Below, piece after piece: positions 16,281 through 25,245 of a stretch of 32,753 nt of DNA. Position 1 is the first letter of the stretch. Each line of letters opens with the position of its first letter. The translations under genes and the position numbers were made by a program. Source of the DNA: Bacteroidota bacterium (GTDB taxonomy: Bacteria > Bacteroidota > Bacteroidia > Cytophagales > Microscillaceae). The notes beneath the pieces are model-generated. The model ran no database searches. It was not told where the DNA came from and worked only from the letters and a program-made list of their open reading frames with translations. Location: the NCBI GenBank assembly GCA_004293265.1, contig RDXZ01000043.1, positions 1-32,753 on the forward strand, read 5' to 3'.

Positions 16281-16312
16281 TTTGTAAATTGTATAAAAAA
16301 TACCTAACTTTG
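16281..16312 (+). promoter_or_regulatory. Promoter of the ABC-F gene
   Basis: TTTG (16281-16284), 20 bases, then TAACTTTG (16305-16312) fit the Bacteroidota consensus. The start codon is 50 bases downstream. The remaining 280 bases of the gap to the GNAT gene hold nothing else recognisable. Confidence 0.7.
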
Positions 16313-16362
16313 CACCTCGAAAAATAACCATAAAGTTTTGATTCTTTTTTTATTGATTATTT

Positions 16363-18246
16363 ATGCTTTCTATACAAAATCTTTCTTTTTATTTTGGCGG
16401 TCGTGCCATTTATGAAAATGCTTCTCTGCATATCAAACCAAAAAATCGTATTGCTTTGATTGGAGCAAATGGTACAGGAAAATCGACTCTTTTGCGTTTG
16501 ATTGTGGGCGAATATACGCCTGATGAAGGCAGTATTTCGCGTGCCAAAGAATGTACTATCGGTTTTTTAAACCAAGATTTATTGTCTTATCAATCTGAAA
16601 ATAGCATCAAAGAAGTAGCGTTGGAAGCATTCGAAGAGGCAAATAAAATTCAAAAAGAAATTAATGAAATTTTACTGCAATTAGAAACTGACTATTCTGA
16701 TAAATTGATAGAAAAATTAACCGATTTACAAACACATTTTGAAGCCTTAGACGGATATACCATCGAATCAAAAACAGAAGAAATATTAGAAGGTTTAGGA
16801 TTTTCGACGGCTGACTTATCAAAACCACTCCAAAAATTTTCAGGTGGTTGGCGTATGCGCGTAATGTTAGCAAAACTATTACTCCAAAAACCTGCTCTTT
16901 TGTTGTTAGATGAACCCACCAATCACTTGGATTTGCCGTCTATAGAATGGTTAGAACAATATCTTTCTAATTATGAAGGTGCTATCGTGGCGGTTTCGCA
17001 TGATAGAGATTTTTTGGCGAATATTGCCGATACAGTGGTAGAAGTTACGCAAAGAAATTTAGAATATTATGGTGGAGATTATGTGTATTATATCGAAGAA
17101 AAAGCACTTAGAAAACAAATACAACAATCTTCTTATGAAAATCAACAACAAAAAATAAAACAAACTGAAAGATTTATCGAGAGGTTTAAAGCAAAAGCCA
17201 GCAAAGCAAGACAAGTGCAATCACGCGTAAAAATGTTGGATAGAATGGATATGTTGGAAGATGTGATTGATGAAAATGCAAAAGTAAATTTTAGATTTCA
17301 ATTTGGACAAGCCTCTGGAAAAGTAGTATTACAATTAGATGAAATTAGCAAAAGTTATGGCGATTTGAATATTCTCAAAAAGACAACTGCTACTATCGAA
17401 AAAGGTGATAAAATTGCTTTGATTGGTGCAAATGGAAAAGGAAAATCAACGCTTTTGAGAATTTTGGAAGGACGCGAACAAATTGACGGAAAAAGAGAAG
17501 AAGGTTATAATTTGCAAACCGCTTTTTATGCACAACATCAATTAGAATCTTTGAATGTCAATAATAATTTGATTGATGAACTCAAAATGGAAGGCTCACA
17601 AAAAAGTGAAGCAGAATTACGCAATGTTTTGGGTTGTTTTTTGTTTGGTGGTGATGACGTTTTTAAGAAAATAAAAGTACTTTCAGGAGGAGAAAAATCA
17701 AGAGTTGCTTTGGCAAAAGTTTTGATTTCAGAAGCAAATTTTTTATTGTTAGATGAGCCAACCAATCACTTGGATATTCAATCGGTCAATATTTTGATTC
17801 AAGCCTTACAAAAATACGAAGGAAGTTATGTAATTGTATCTCACGATAGGCATTTTGTGTCCGAAACGGCAAATAAAATTTGGTATATCGAAGACAAAGA
17901 AATCAAAGAATATCCCGGCACTTATTACGAATTTGTGGATTGGAGAGAAAGAAAAGCAGAGGAAAATAAAAATAATCCTACACCTGTAGTCGTTGAAAAA
18001 AATGCTAAACCTATTGTTACAAAAGAAAGAAACGACACAGAAAGCAAAAAAAATAAAAAAGAATTACAAAACGTTGAAAATCAAATTACAGAATTAGAAA
18101 ATCAACAAAAAAATATTGAAATGCAATTGGCGGATTCAAATATTTATACTGACAAACAAAAATCTTCACAACTGCAAAAAGAACTTAAAAATGTGCAAGC
18201 AAAATTAGAAACTTTGTTGCAAGAGTGGGAAGTTTTGTCCAATTAA
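16363..18246 (+). CDS. ABC-F family ATP-binding protein (Uup-like)
   Basis: A soluble protein with two ABC ATPase domains and no membrane part, of the ribosome-associated ABC-F group. Domain 1 has Walker A GANGTGKST, signature FSGGWRMRVMLAKLL and Walker B LLLLDEPTNHLD. Domain 2 has GANGKGKST, LSGGEKSRVALAKVL and LLLDEPTNHLD. The inter-domain linker is the basic helical P-site-tRNA interaction motif region (RFIERFKAKASKARQVQSRVKML). The C-terminal 70 residues form a Lys/Glu/Gln-rich coiled coil, as in Uup. At 627 residues it matches Uup better than EttA. Many Bacteroidota carry several such proteins for translation rescue or ribosome assembly. An antibiotic-resistance role is not indicated. 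It is monocistronic, with its own promoter and terminator. Confidence 0.93.
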   Translation: MLSIQNLSFYFGGRAIYENASLHIKPKNRIALIGANGTGKSTLLRLIVGEYTPDEGSISRAKECTIGFLNQDLLSYQSENSIKEVALEAFEEANKIQKEINEILLQLETDYSDKLIEKLTDLQTHFEALDGYTIESKTEEILEGLGFSTADLSKPLQKFSGGWRMRVMLAKLLLQKPALLLLDEPTNHLDLPSIEWLEQYLSNYEGAIVAVSHDRDFLANIADTVVEVTQRNLEYYGGDYVYYIEEKALRKQIQQSSYENQQQKIKQTERFIERFKAKASKARQVQSRVKMLDRMDMLEDVIDENAKVNFRFQFGQASGKVVLQLDEISKSYGDLNILKKTTATIEKGDKIALIGANGKGKSTLLRILEGREQIDGKREEGYNLQTAFYAQHQLESLNVNNNLIDELKMEGSQKSEAELRNVLGCFLFGGDDVFKKIKVLSGGEKSRVALAKVLISEANFLLLDEPTNHLDIQSVNILIQALQKYEGSYVIVSHDRHFVSETANKIWYIEDKEIKEYPGTYYEFVDWRERKAEENKNNPTPVVVEKNAKPIVTKERNDTESKKNKKELQNVENQITELENQQKNIEMQLADSNIYTDKQKSSQLQKELKNVQAKLETLLQEWEVLSN

Positions 18247-18276
18247 TCGAAAAAAAAATTATTTTTGACAAATATA

Positions 18277-18308
18277 AAAAAAAGACGCTTTTAGTGCGTC
18301 TTTTTTTA
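18277..18308. terminator. Bidirectional terminator between convergent genes
   Basis: AAAGACGC (18281-18288) pairs with GCGTCTTT (18296-18303), with A-run and T-run flanks extending the stem. It can end the ABC-F transcript on the plus strand and the TPR-SpoIIE transcript on the minus strand. Confidence 0.9.
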
Positions 18309-18318
18309 TCTTATTTTT

Positions 18319-20532
18319 CTAAATTTTCATTCCCAAAAACATAATATCATCTCTTTGTTCTGTATTTTTTTGATGATTTTTTAATAATTCAAATAATTTT
18401 TGCTCTTGAAAAGATAAATGTTGATGGCTATTTTCATTCAAACATTCTAAAACTTTTACTTCTCCGATACGTTTTCTATACAAATCACTTTGGTCAGAAA
18501 AACCATCAGAACACATATAAATAATGCTATTTTCGTGTAAAACAACAGATTGATTTTCAAAAGGCGAATTATTTTGTTCACCTCCAATTGATTTTCTTGT
18601 TCCCTTCAAAATATTTATTTTTTCGTTTTCAATGGCATCAATATAATACAAAGGTCTTTTCGCACCCGAATAGGTAAGTTTTATTTGTGAATTTTCTGAT
18701 TTTTTTTCTAAAACCACAACCGCAATATCCATTCCGCTATTGTTATTGGTTTCTTTTTGTCTTAAAACAATTTGTATTTCTTGATGTAAATTTGTTAAAA
18801 TTTCCGCAGGATTCATAATTTTATGTTGTAAGACGATTTGGTCTAACAAAGTATGCCCAATCAAACTCATAAAAGCACCCGAAATGCCATGCCCCGTACA
18901 ATCGGCAGTGGCAACAATAATTTTATTATCAATTTTTTCAATCCAATAAAAATCACCTGAAACAGTATCTTTAGGCAAATAAATAGCAAAAAAATCTTTA
19001 AAAAATGGTTTAATTTTATTAATATTAGGCAAAATTGCTTGTTGAATTAACAAAGCGGCATTGATACTTTGTGTCATTTTAGAACGATATTCGTCCAAAA
19101 AAATATTTTGTTCTGATAATAAATCTTTTTGCGTGAGTATTTCTTCTTGATTTTGTTCAAGGGCATATTTTTGCTCTGATAATAGTTCATTTTGCGCCAA
19201 TATTTCTTCTTGATTTTGTTCGATTTCAGTTTTTTGGGCTTCTATGATATTTTTTGCTTTGATGATTTTATTTCTGCTTCTATTGATAAAAAACAAGATA
19301 ATTAACACAAAAATCAAAGCATATACAAACATCAAAGTATAAAAATGTTGGTCTGCTAATTTTTTTTGTTGTTGATTTTTCAAACTGATTTCTTTTTTAT
19401 TATAATCATATTCGGCTTGCATTTTTTGTGCTTTTTGCTCGTTTTGATTATTGATGAGGCTATCATATTCAGTTTTATACAACGTAAAATAACGCAATGC
19501 TTCTTCATAATTTTTATTTCCTTCATAGCATTTGCTCAAAGTCAAAAGAGAATTTTTAATATTTTCTTTTGTATTGGTTTGATACGCCAAATCAAGTGCT
19601 TTTTTGGCGTGTTCTAATGCTTTTTGGTATTGATTTTCACCTAATTCACTGCGAGCCAAACCTTGTATGGCTTCACAGACCATCATTTTATCACCTATTT
19701 CCCCAAAAATAGAAAGTGCCTTTGAAAAACAAGTATCGGCTTGGTAATAATCTTTTTTTTCTAAATGAATTCTACCAATATTATTAAAAGCCATAGCAAT
19801 TCCTTTTTTTTCTCCAATTTTTATTTTTATTTTCAAAGATTGATAATAAAATTTGAGTGCTTCTTCAAATTTATGTTGTTGGTGATAAATAATAGCAATA
19901 TTATTATAGTTTGATGATATGCCCATTTGGTCTTTAATTTTTTCACGTATTTTAAGTGCTTCAAAATTATATTTTAATCCATCTTCAAAATTTTTTTGTT
20001 TGGTATAAATAAGTGCAATATTACCAATAGTGTTGGCTTTTCCTTTCATATCTTTGATTTCATCTCTGATTTTTAGGGCTTGAAAATAGTTTTCCAATGC
20101 TTGTGGATATTTTCCTTGCATATCATAAATATTTCCAAAAAGATTATAAGCACCACCCAAATTTATCTTGTGATTTATTTTTTTAGATAAAAAAAGTGAT
20201 TTTTCTGCGTATTTTGTAGCATTGTCATATTCGCCTTTCACTCTATACACAACGCCAATCATTCTGCTTGCCTCTGCGATTTGTCTTTCAAATTGATATT
20301 TTTCTGCTAATTTTTCTGCTTTTTTTGCAAATATAAGAGAAGTATCAGCCTGAATATTATGATAAGCATCACTGATTTGTATTAGAGTTTTGATATAATT
20401 TGTATCTTTTTCAAAATTTTTTTGATTGGATAGTTTAATTTCTAATTTTTTTAAACTATCAATTTGTTTTCTTTGAGCCAATAAATTTATATTCAAAATC
20501 AATAATAAAGAAATAAAAAGTAGTTTTTTCAT
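18319..20532 (-). CDS. TPR sensor with SpoIIE-type PP2C serine phosphatase domain
   Basis: A membrane signalling protein. It has a signal peptide (1-19, ending LLAQ), about eight periplasmic tetratricopeptide repeats (about 55-360), a membrane segment (about 395-416) and a cytoplasmic coiled coil (about 420-490). The C-terminal SpoIIE/RsbU-like PP2C phosphatase (about 505-737) shows DTVSGDFYW, ATADCTGHGISGAFMSLIG and, near the end, MCSDGFSDQ as metal and catalytic motifs. The usual role is to dephosphorylate an anti-sigma-factor antagonist. The coiled coil contains an exact-length 21-residue tandem duplication (438-458 and 459-479). No STAS or HPK anti-sigma partner lies nearby. SpoIIE here denotes the fold, not sporulation. 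It is single-gene, with promoter at 20565-20596. Confidence 0.92.
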   Translation of the reverse strand: MKKLLFISLLLILNINLLAQRKQIDSLKKLEIKLSNQKNFEKDTNYIKTLIQISDAYHNIQADTSLIFAKKAEKLAEKYQFERQIAEASRMIGVVYRVKGEYDNATKYAEKSLFLSKKINHKINLGGAYNLFGNIYDMQGKYPQALENYFQALKIRDEIKDMKGKANTIGNIALIYTKQKNFEDGLKYNFEALKIREKIKDQMGISSNYNNIAIIYHQQHKFEEALKFYYQSLKIKIKIGEKKGIAMAFNNIGRIHLEKKDYYQADTCFSKALSIFGEIGDKMMVCEAIQGLARSELGENQYQKALEHAKKALDLAYQTNTKENIKNSLLTLSKCYEGNKNYEEALRYFTLYKTEYDSLINNQNEQKAQKMQAEYDYNKKEISLKNQQQKKLADQHFYTLMFVYALIFVLIILFFINRSRNKIIKAKNIIEAQKTEIEQNQEEILAQNELLSEQKYALEQNQEEILTQKDLLSEQNIFLDEYRSKMTQSINAALLIQQAILPNINKIKPFFKDFFAIYLPKDTVSGDFYWIEKIDNKIIVATADCTGHGISGAFMSLIGHTLLDQIVLQHKIMNPAEILTNLHQEIQIVLRQKETNNNSGMDIAVVVLEKKSENSQIKLTYSGAKRPLYYIDAIENEKINILKGTRKSIGGEQNNSPFENQSVVLHENSIIYMCSDGFSDQSDLYRKRIGEVKVLECLNENSHQHLSFQEQKLFELLKNHQKNTEQRDDIMFLGMKI

Positions 20533-20564
20533 TTTTCTAAAAAGTAGTTTTCTTTTTTTTCATT

Positions 20565-20596
20565 CAAATATAATGTAGAGAAAATACAAATACAAA
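20565..20596 (-). promoter_or_regulatory. Promoter of the TPR-SpoIIE gene
   Basis: On the minus strand TTTG (plus-strand CAAA at 20593-20596), a 20-base spacer, then TATATTTG (plus-strand CAAATATA at 20565-20572) fit the consensus. The start codon at 20532 is 32 bases downstream. Confidence 0.65.
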
Positions 20597-20729
20597 TAAA
20601 ACATAAATAAAAATCATTTTTTTTTATGATGAGTTCAATTTATAAAAATCAAAACAAAACATATTTTAGTTGGTAGTAATTGAAATCTTGGATTATAATA
20701 AGTTTAAAACATTTAATTTTCAAAATATA

Positions 20730-20787
20730 TTTGAATAATAAAAAAAAATTCATAATTTTGTACGTTTTTTATAAAATCACGTACAAA
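20730..20787 (+). promoter_or_regulatory. Promoter of the OmpA/PD40 gene with overlapping inverted repeat
   Basis: TTTG (20730-20733), 19 bases, then TAATTTTG (20753-20760). An exact 9-base inverted repeat, TTTGTACGT (20757-20765) and ACGTACAAA (20779-20787), shares the last four bases of the -7 element. A further CGTACACAAA lies about 30 bases on. This could be an operator or a leader hairpin. The leader of about 90 bases is otherwise AT-rich. Confidence 0.6.
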
Positions 20788-20858
20788 TAAATAGTGATAT
20801 ATAAAAAATTATATTCGTACACAAAATTTTAAAATAATAATATTGTTAATTTTAATAT

Positions 20859-22916
20859 ATGAAAAATTTTTTTTTGTTTTTATTGTTTTCTATTTTTCAA
20901 TTAAATTTTTTAATTGCACAACAACCCAAAACTGCCAATATACAATGGGCAAACAGAGTAATTGCGGTTTCTTCTGAATTTCGAAATCCAGATAAACCCT
21001 CTACCGACCAGTTTCGTGCCGTTCAAGTGTTAGGAAAGCCCAATAAATTACCTGCTTTTGGAGATAGTCCTTGTGCTTGGTCGCCTGCAAAACAAAACAA
21101 TATTGACGGGGAATTTATCAAAGTAGGATTTGCTACGCCAATGAAAATTGAGCAAATTGCTATCGCAGAAAATTGCCACCCAGGCGCAGTTACACACGTA
21201 TATGTGTATGATGCCAATGATACCGAAACATTGTTGTATAAAAATGTAAATGTTGCTCCTTTGAACATACCCGGGCGTATGAATCGTATTTTTCAAAAAG
21301 TAGATTTTGATGTTTTTGCAGTCAAAATAGTTTTGGCTACTTCAAAAGTGGCAGGTTATAACCAAATTGATGCCATCGGTATTTCAGATTCTTCTGAGCC
21401 AATAGAAGCACCTATTTCTATGACCGAAAAAGAAAAAGAATTATTTGAAGTCAAATCAAAACCTCAAAATTTAGGTCCTAATATTAATTCTGTGTATCAA
21501 GAAATAGCACCAATGGTTACTCCTGACGGAAATACAATTTATTTTACACGCGGAAAACACCCTAAAAATACAGATAATCCAGATAAACAAGACGTTTGGT
21601 TTGCTAAAATAAATAAAGATGGAACTTTTGAGGAAGCAGAAAATATTGGCGCACCTATCAATAACAAGTACCATAATTCTTCGTTTTCTATCACGCCTGA
21701 TGGCAACACAATGCTCATCAACAATGTTTATAATGAAGATGGCTCGTTAGAAAAAGGACTTTCCATTACCAAAAAAAACAATAAAAACGAATGGGAAAAA
21801 TCAAAAACGGTTATCATAGACGATTTTTATAATGTGAATGATTACGCAGAATATTGTTTGTCGCAAGATGGAAAAATATTACTAATGACTGTGCAAAGAA
21901 AAGATAGTTTTGGTGGAAAAGATATTTATTTTTCGAGGTTAAAAGAAGATAACACTTGGTCTGTCCCCGAAAATTTGGGCAAAGTTGTCAATACTGCCGC
22001 CAGCGAAACTTCTCCTTTTTTAGCCTCTGATAACAAAAGTTTGTATTATTCAACAGGCGGATTTAGTGGTTATGGCTCAAACGATATTTATGTAACAAGA
22101 AGGCTTGATGATACTTGGAAAAGTTGGAGTGAACCTCAAAACTTAGGACCTGAAATAAATACTACTAATTGGGAAGCCTATTTTAGTATTTCTGCCAAAG
22201 GTGATTATGCTTATTATGCTTCTTACCATAATGCGATTGGTGATTGTGATATTTTTAGAGTAAAACTATCAGAAAAAAATAGACCAGAACCCGTAGCACT
22301 TATCAAAGGTAAAGTATATAATAAAAAAACAGGAAAACCTATTGCCGCTAATATCATTTATGACTTTATGCCTGACGGAAAAAATGCAGGAAAAGCCACC
22401 TCAACCCCCAATACAGGTGAGTATAAAGTGGTTTTACCTTTGAAAAAGAAGTATGATTTGTTGGCAGAAGCAAAAGGATATTTGTCAATTGATGAGATTG
22501 TAGATTTGTCTGATAGTACTAACTATATAGAAATGAACAAAGATTTATATTTAGTACCAATTGAAAAAGACGCATTAGTCCGATTGAATAATATATTTTT
22601 TGCAGCAACTTTGTTTAATTTATTACCCGAATCAGGACCCGAACTCAATCGTTTGATTAAAACAATGCAAGACAATCCTACAATGAAAATTCGTTTGGAA
22701 GGGCATACCGAAAATTTTGGAGGCGCAAGAGAACAAATGAAACTTTCTAAAAATCGTGTAGAAGCTGTTAAAAGGTATTTGATAGAAAAAGGTGGATTTA
22801 AAGAAGATAGAATAAAAATAAAAGCCTTTGGTGGAAAATACCCCGTTTCGAATGGTAAAACTGATGAAGATAGAGCCAAAAATAGACGAGTAGAGGTACG
22901 GATTTTACAAGAATAA
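20859..22916 (+). CDS. PD40-repeat and OmpA-domain envelope protein (PorE-like)
   Basis: A periplasmic or outer-membrane-associated protein predicted to bind peptidoglycan. It has a signal peptide (1-20, ending IAQ). Residues about 22-175 form a beta-rich domain containing AVQVLGKPN and FDVFAVKIVLATSKVAGYNQIDAIGIS, resembling discoidin (F5/8-type) domains. WD40-like PD40 repeats (about 205-475) carry recurring ITPDGNT and YFSR/IYVTR motifs. A carboxypeptidase-regulatory-like domain (about 478-560, IKGKVYNKKTGKPI) precedes a C-terminal OmpA domain (about 575-685, LEGHTENFGG...LSKNRVEAVKRYL...GKTDEDRAKNRRVEV). PorE of type IX secretion has TPR, WD40, CRD and OmpA parts in that order; here the TPR part is replaced by the discoidin-like domain. 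The function may therefore differ from secretion. Confidence 0.88.
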   Translation: MKNFFLFLLFSIFQLNFLIAQQPKTANIQWANRVIAVSSEFRNPDKPSTDQFRAVQVLGKPNKLPAFGDSPCAWSPAKQNNIDGEFIKVGFATPMKIEQIAIAENCHPGAVTHVYVYDANDTETLLYKNVNVAPLNIPGRMNRIFQKVDFDVFAVKIVLATSKVAGYNQIDAIGISDSSEPIEAPISMTEKEKELFEVKSKPQNLGPNINSVYQEIAPMVTPDGNTIYFTRGKHPKNTDNPDKQDVWFAKINKDGTFEEAENIGAPINNKYHNSSFSITPDGNTMLINNVYNEDGSLEKGLSITKKNNKNEWEKSKTVIIDDFYNVNDYAEYCLSQDGKILLMTVQRKDSFGGKDIYFSRLKEDNTWSVPENLGKVVNTAASETSPFLASDNKSLYYSTGGFSGYGSNDIYVTRRLDDTWKSWSEPQNLGPEINTTNWEAYFSISAKGDYAYYASYHNAIGDCDIFRVKLSEKNRPEPVALIKGKVYNKKTGKPIAANIIYDFMPDGKNAGKATSTPNTGEYKVVLPLKKKYDLLAEAKGYLSIDEIVDLSDSTNYIEMNKDLYLVPIEKDALVRLNNIFFAATLFNLLPESGPELNRLIKTMQDNPTMKIRLEGHTENFGGAREQMKLSKNRVEAVKRYLIEKGGFKEDRIKIKAFGGKYPVSNGKTDEDRAKNRRVEVRILQE

Positions 22917-22939
22917 AATTTATTTTCATTTATGATAAA

Positions 22940-22986
22940 ACAAAAAATACAAATACAAGAAAATCAATGTATTTGTATTTTTTTGT
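22940..22986. terminator. Bidirectional terminator between convergent genes
   Basis: Arms 22941-22957 and 22968-22985 form a stem of about 17 base pairs (AAATACAAATACA against TGTATTTGTATTT) with a 10-base loop and T-runs on both strands. It separates the OmpA/PD40 gene from the DUF2147 gene. Confidence 0.85.
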
Positions 22987-23006
22987 TGTCAATTTTTTTT
23001 ATTTAA

Positions 23007-23474
23007 TTATGATTTAGATTTTTTTTCCACTCTTACCCAAACATCAGTTCGTCCAATATAACCGCTTTGGTCTAACGAACCTCTTACTTCGATTTGATTT
23101 TTTCCTTTGAGTTTGATGTTAGAATAATAAGTGCTACCACTTTTTGGGTCATAAATATTTCCATTTTTCCATTCTTTTGATGTAGCATCAAAAACAAAAT
23201 CTTTTATCATACGCATACCTTTGACAGGGCGAGAGCGTAAACTTTTATCAGGATTTTTTTTGTCAGTTTTAGGGTTTCCTTGTTCGTCTTTGGGTTCTTT
23301 CAACCAGACTACTTTTCCATAATATTTATCTCCTTCACGTTCTATTTTGACGTAAGAAGTGCCTTCACTTGGTTGCCAAACGCCTACTAAATCATCGGCA
23401 GATTGTGCTAAAATATTTGCTTGAAAAGCAATAATGCTTATCAAAAGCATCGCTATAAAACTTATTTTTTTCAT
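23007..23474 (-). CDS. DUF2147 family secreted protein
   Basis: A small exported protein of 155 residues with a signal peptide (1-24, ending ILAQ). The mature part matches the DUF2147 pattern: DDLVGVWQPSEG at the start, YVKIEREGDKYYGKVVWLKEP, a basic loop, GMRMIKDFVFD, then NGNIYDPKSGSTYYSNIKLKG and the final IGRTDVWVRV. The fold is lipocalin-like beta-barrel in related proteins, and no activity is established. It follows the lipoprotein gene by 32 bases, so the two are probably cotranscribed. A role in the envelope is likely from the signal peptide only. Confidence 0.88.
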   Translation of the reverse strand: MKKISFIAMLLISIIAFQANILAQSADDLVGVWQPSEGTSYVKIEREGDKYYGKVVWLKEPKDEQGNPKTDKKNPDKSLRSRPVKGMRMIKDFVFDATSKEWKNGNIYDPKSGSTYYSNIKLKGKNQIEVRGSLDQSGYIGRTDVWVRVEKKSKS

Positions 23475-23506
23475 ATATTTAAAAAATTAAAATTAAAATT
23501 AAAAAA

Positions 23507-24022
23507 TTATTGTAAAAACAAAGTACAATCAAAATCAGCCAAAATAGATACTTTTTCTTCTGAAGTTTCATCTTTTAAGTTCAAATCAATCAATGCCTCA
23601 AAAGTTCCTTTTTGAAAAAAATCTTTTGCATCAGCCTTTTCGCTCATTGTGGGTGATAGTTTTGCCGTTTTTGAGGCAATTTTAGAAGCGTTTGCAATAG
23701 ACATACTTTTGGTGTCTTTTTCTAAAAACTGCAAAGTAATATTAGAAAGCAGGTCAAAATTTTCGCTTCCTTTCACACGCAAAGACAAATCACTCAATTT
23801 TGCTTTACTGATTTTTGTGGCTTTGTTTGCTTTCAATATACTATCAATATTTATTTTAATGATAGTACGAATGCTTGCAGTGCCAAAATCAGCCTCTTTG
23901 CCTTCGAACAATAGATTTTTAAGCGATATTTTAACTTCCGCTTTGGGGCTTCCTCCACAATTATATAAAAAAAGAGAGCCAAAAAATAAACAAAAAATAA
24001 AAAGTAATTTAGAATACATCAT
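23507..24022 (-). CDS. Hypothetical lipoprotein
   Basis: I do not recognise a domain. The 171-residue product starts with a hydrophobic segment ending LFLYNCGGSP, where C22 is the probable lipidation site. The lipobox is imperfect because N precedes the cysteine. The following CGGS lacks an aspartate at +2, so outer-membrane sorting is possible. The mature protein is Lys/Ser/Ala-rich, with alternating strands (EVKISLKNLLFEG; FEALIDLNLKDETSEEKVSILADFDCTLFL) and a helical middle (about 115-145). It is probably first in a two-gene unit with the DUF2147 gene. The start could be either of two adjacent ATG codons. Confidence 0.72.
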   Translation of the reverse strand: MMYSKLLFIFCLFFGSLFLYNCGGSPKAEVKISLKNLLFEGKEADFGTASIRTIIKINIDSILKANKATKISKAKLSDLSLRVKGSENFDLLSNITLQFLEKDTKSMSIANASKIASKTAKLSPTMSEKADAKDFFQKGTFEALIDLNLKDETSEEKVSILADFDCTLFLQ

Positions 24023-24129
24023 AATAAAAACATATATAGTAATGCTATAATAACAAAATTCATTTCATTTTGTTTAAAATATTTCAAAAAAAATTCAAAA
24101 AAAATTTTTCTTTGAATGAGTGTTAATTA

Positions 24130-24186
24130 AAAAAACATCAAAAATTGACCAAGAAAAAATTTCTTAGTCAATTTTTGATGTTTTTT
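24130..24186 (-). terminator. Long-stem terminator of the DUF4476 unit
   Basis: Arms 24130-24156 and 24160-24186 form a 27-base-pair stem with one mismatch and a 3-base loop, and T-runs follow on both strands. It lies 18 bases past the DUF4476 stop codon on the minus strand. Confidence 0.85.
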
Positions 24187-24203
24187 TTATTTTCTTTCAA
24201 ATT

Positions 24204-25214
24204 TTATTTTCCTTCCAAATAATTATTTAATTCTTTTACACTCGAATCAAAATTAAAAGCATCGTTTAATTCGTAATAATTATTTTTATTATAACAATAA
24301 GTGTGAGCAAACTTAGCAAAATCTAATTTGGTTTTTTCAAAACTAAATTGTTTCATTACACTTTTGATTTGTGATACAGAAAGACAATTTGCTTTTGTAA
24401 ATTGTTTAGCCACCGTCATTTTTGTATCCTCAAAACTTTGGCTTTGCAATGATTTTAACGCTCTACCAAAATCTGAATCATTCATCGAGTTTTGGCAGTT
24501 ATTGTTGTTATTGTTATTTTGATTGTTATTGCTATTTTGATTGTTATTATTTTGGTTATTCGAATTATTATTGTTTTGATTGTTGTTATTGTTATCCCAA
24601 TTATTGTTACTAAATGGGTCATTATTAGGTGTAACAACTCTTGTATTTACTCCGCCGGGCAAATTCATTTCTACCTCATTTTCACCTGCTTTGACTTCGG
24701 TTCTAATGCCATTGATATCAATCACAACTTTTTCTTCAGTGTTTGAGCGATTATTGTTGTTTTGATTATTTTGGTTATTTGAGTTATTGTTGTTTTGATT
24801 TTGTGAGTTGTTTGATACATTGTTATTGATAGGTTGATTGCTTGCATTGTCATCATTTTCGACTGACAAACCTGCGTCTTGTGGGGCAGAAAACAATCTT
24901 ACCACGTAATTTCCACGTCTGTTTTTACGCACACGATACACGACTTCACCTTTATTAGAAGTATAAACTGATTTTGTGATTTCGGGTAATTGTTGGTTTT
25001 CAAAAATAATTTTTGCCTTCCAATAGCTATTGGCATCAGTAGGAATTTTTACATTCGCGGCAGCTTTGCTATTTTTTCTCTCTCCATTGACAGAAACCCA
25101 AAACCTTACGCCGTCATCAGCAAAAATTGTAAGCGTTCCATTTTGATTACTATTATTTTGTGCAAAAGCGTTGATTTGGAAACAAACCAACAAAAGAAAC
25201 ATTAACTTTTTCAT
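24204..25214 (-). CDS. DUF4476 secreted protein with Asn/Gln-rich linkers
   Basis: An exported protein (signal peptide 1-19, ending AFAQ) of unknown function. Residues about 26-112 form a beta-rich domain (LTIFADDGVRFWVSVNG...YRVRKNRRGNYVVRLFS) shared with the next gene upstream. Two low-complexity linkers, 120-159 and 197-245, consist almost only of Asn, Gln and Ser, encoded by AAT/AAC/CAA repeats. They bracket a short segment (161-196, VVIDINGIRTEVKAGENEVEMNLPGG). The C-terminal 90 residues match DUF4476 (DSDFGRALKSLQSQSFEDTKMTVAKQF, with a conserved FDSSVKELNNYL end), found in many Bacteroidota surface proteins. It lies 31 bases after its paralogue and is probably cotranscribed. Linker length may vary between strains because of the repeats. 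Confidence 0.87.
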   Translation of the reverse strand: MKKLMFLLLVCFQINAFAQNNSNQNGTLTIFADDGVRFWVSVNGERKNSKAAANVKIPTDANSYWKAKIIFENQQLPEITKSVYTSNKGEVVYRVRKNRRGNYVVRLFSAPQDAGLSVENDDNASNQPINNNVSNNSQNQNNNNSNNQNNQNNNNRSNTEEKVVIDINGIRTEVKAGENEVEMNLPGGVNTRVVTPNNDPFSNNNWDNNNNNQNNNNSNNQNNNNQNSNNNQNNNNNNNCQNSMNDSDFGRALKSLQSQSFEDTKMTVAKQFTKANCLSVSQIKSVMKQFSFEKTKLDFAKFAHTYCYNKNNYYELNDAFNFDSSVKELNNYLEGK

Positions 25215-25245
25215 ATTTTTTTTGTGTTATAAATTTTTTATTTTT

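Noticed and set aside
16363-18246. ABC-F antibiotic resistance protein
   Set aside because: The C-terminal coiled coil and linker look like housekeeping Uup-type proteins, and nothing nearby suggests drug-inducible control.
18319-20532. Sporulation gene
   Set aside because: The SpoIIE-type domain is a general PP2C phosphatase fold; Bacteroidota do not form endospores, and the rest of the protein is a TPR sensor.
24422-24765. Several plus-strand open frames rich in Val, Ile, Tyr, Cys or Leu
   Set aside because: They are antisense readings of the Asn/Gln-encoding repeats in the DUF4476 gene.
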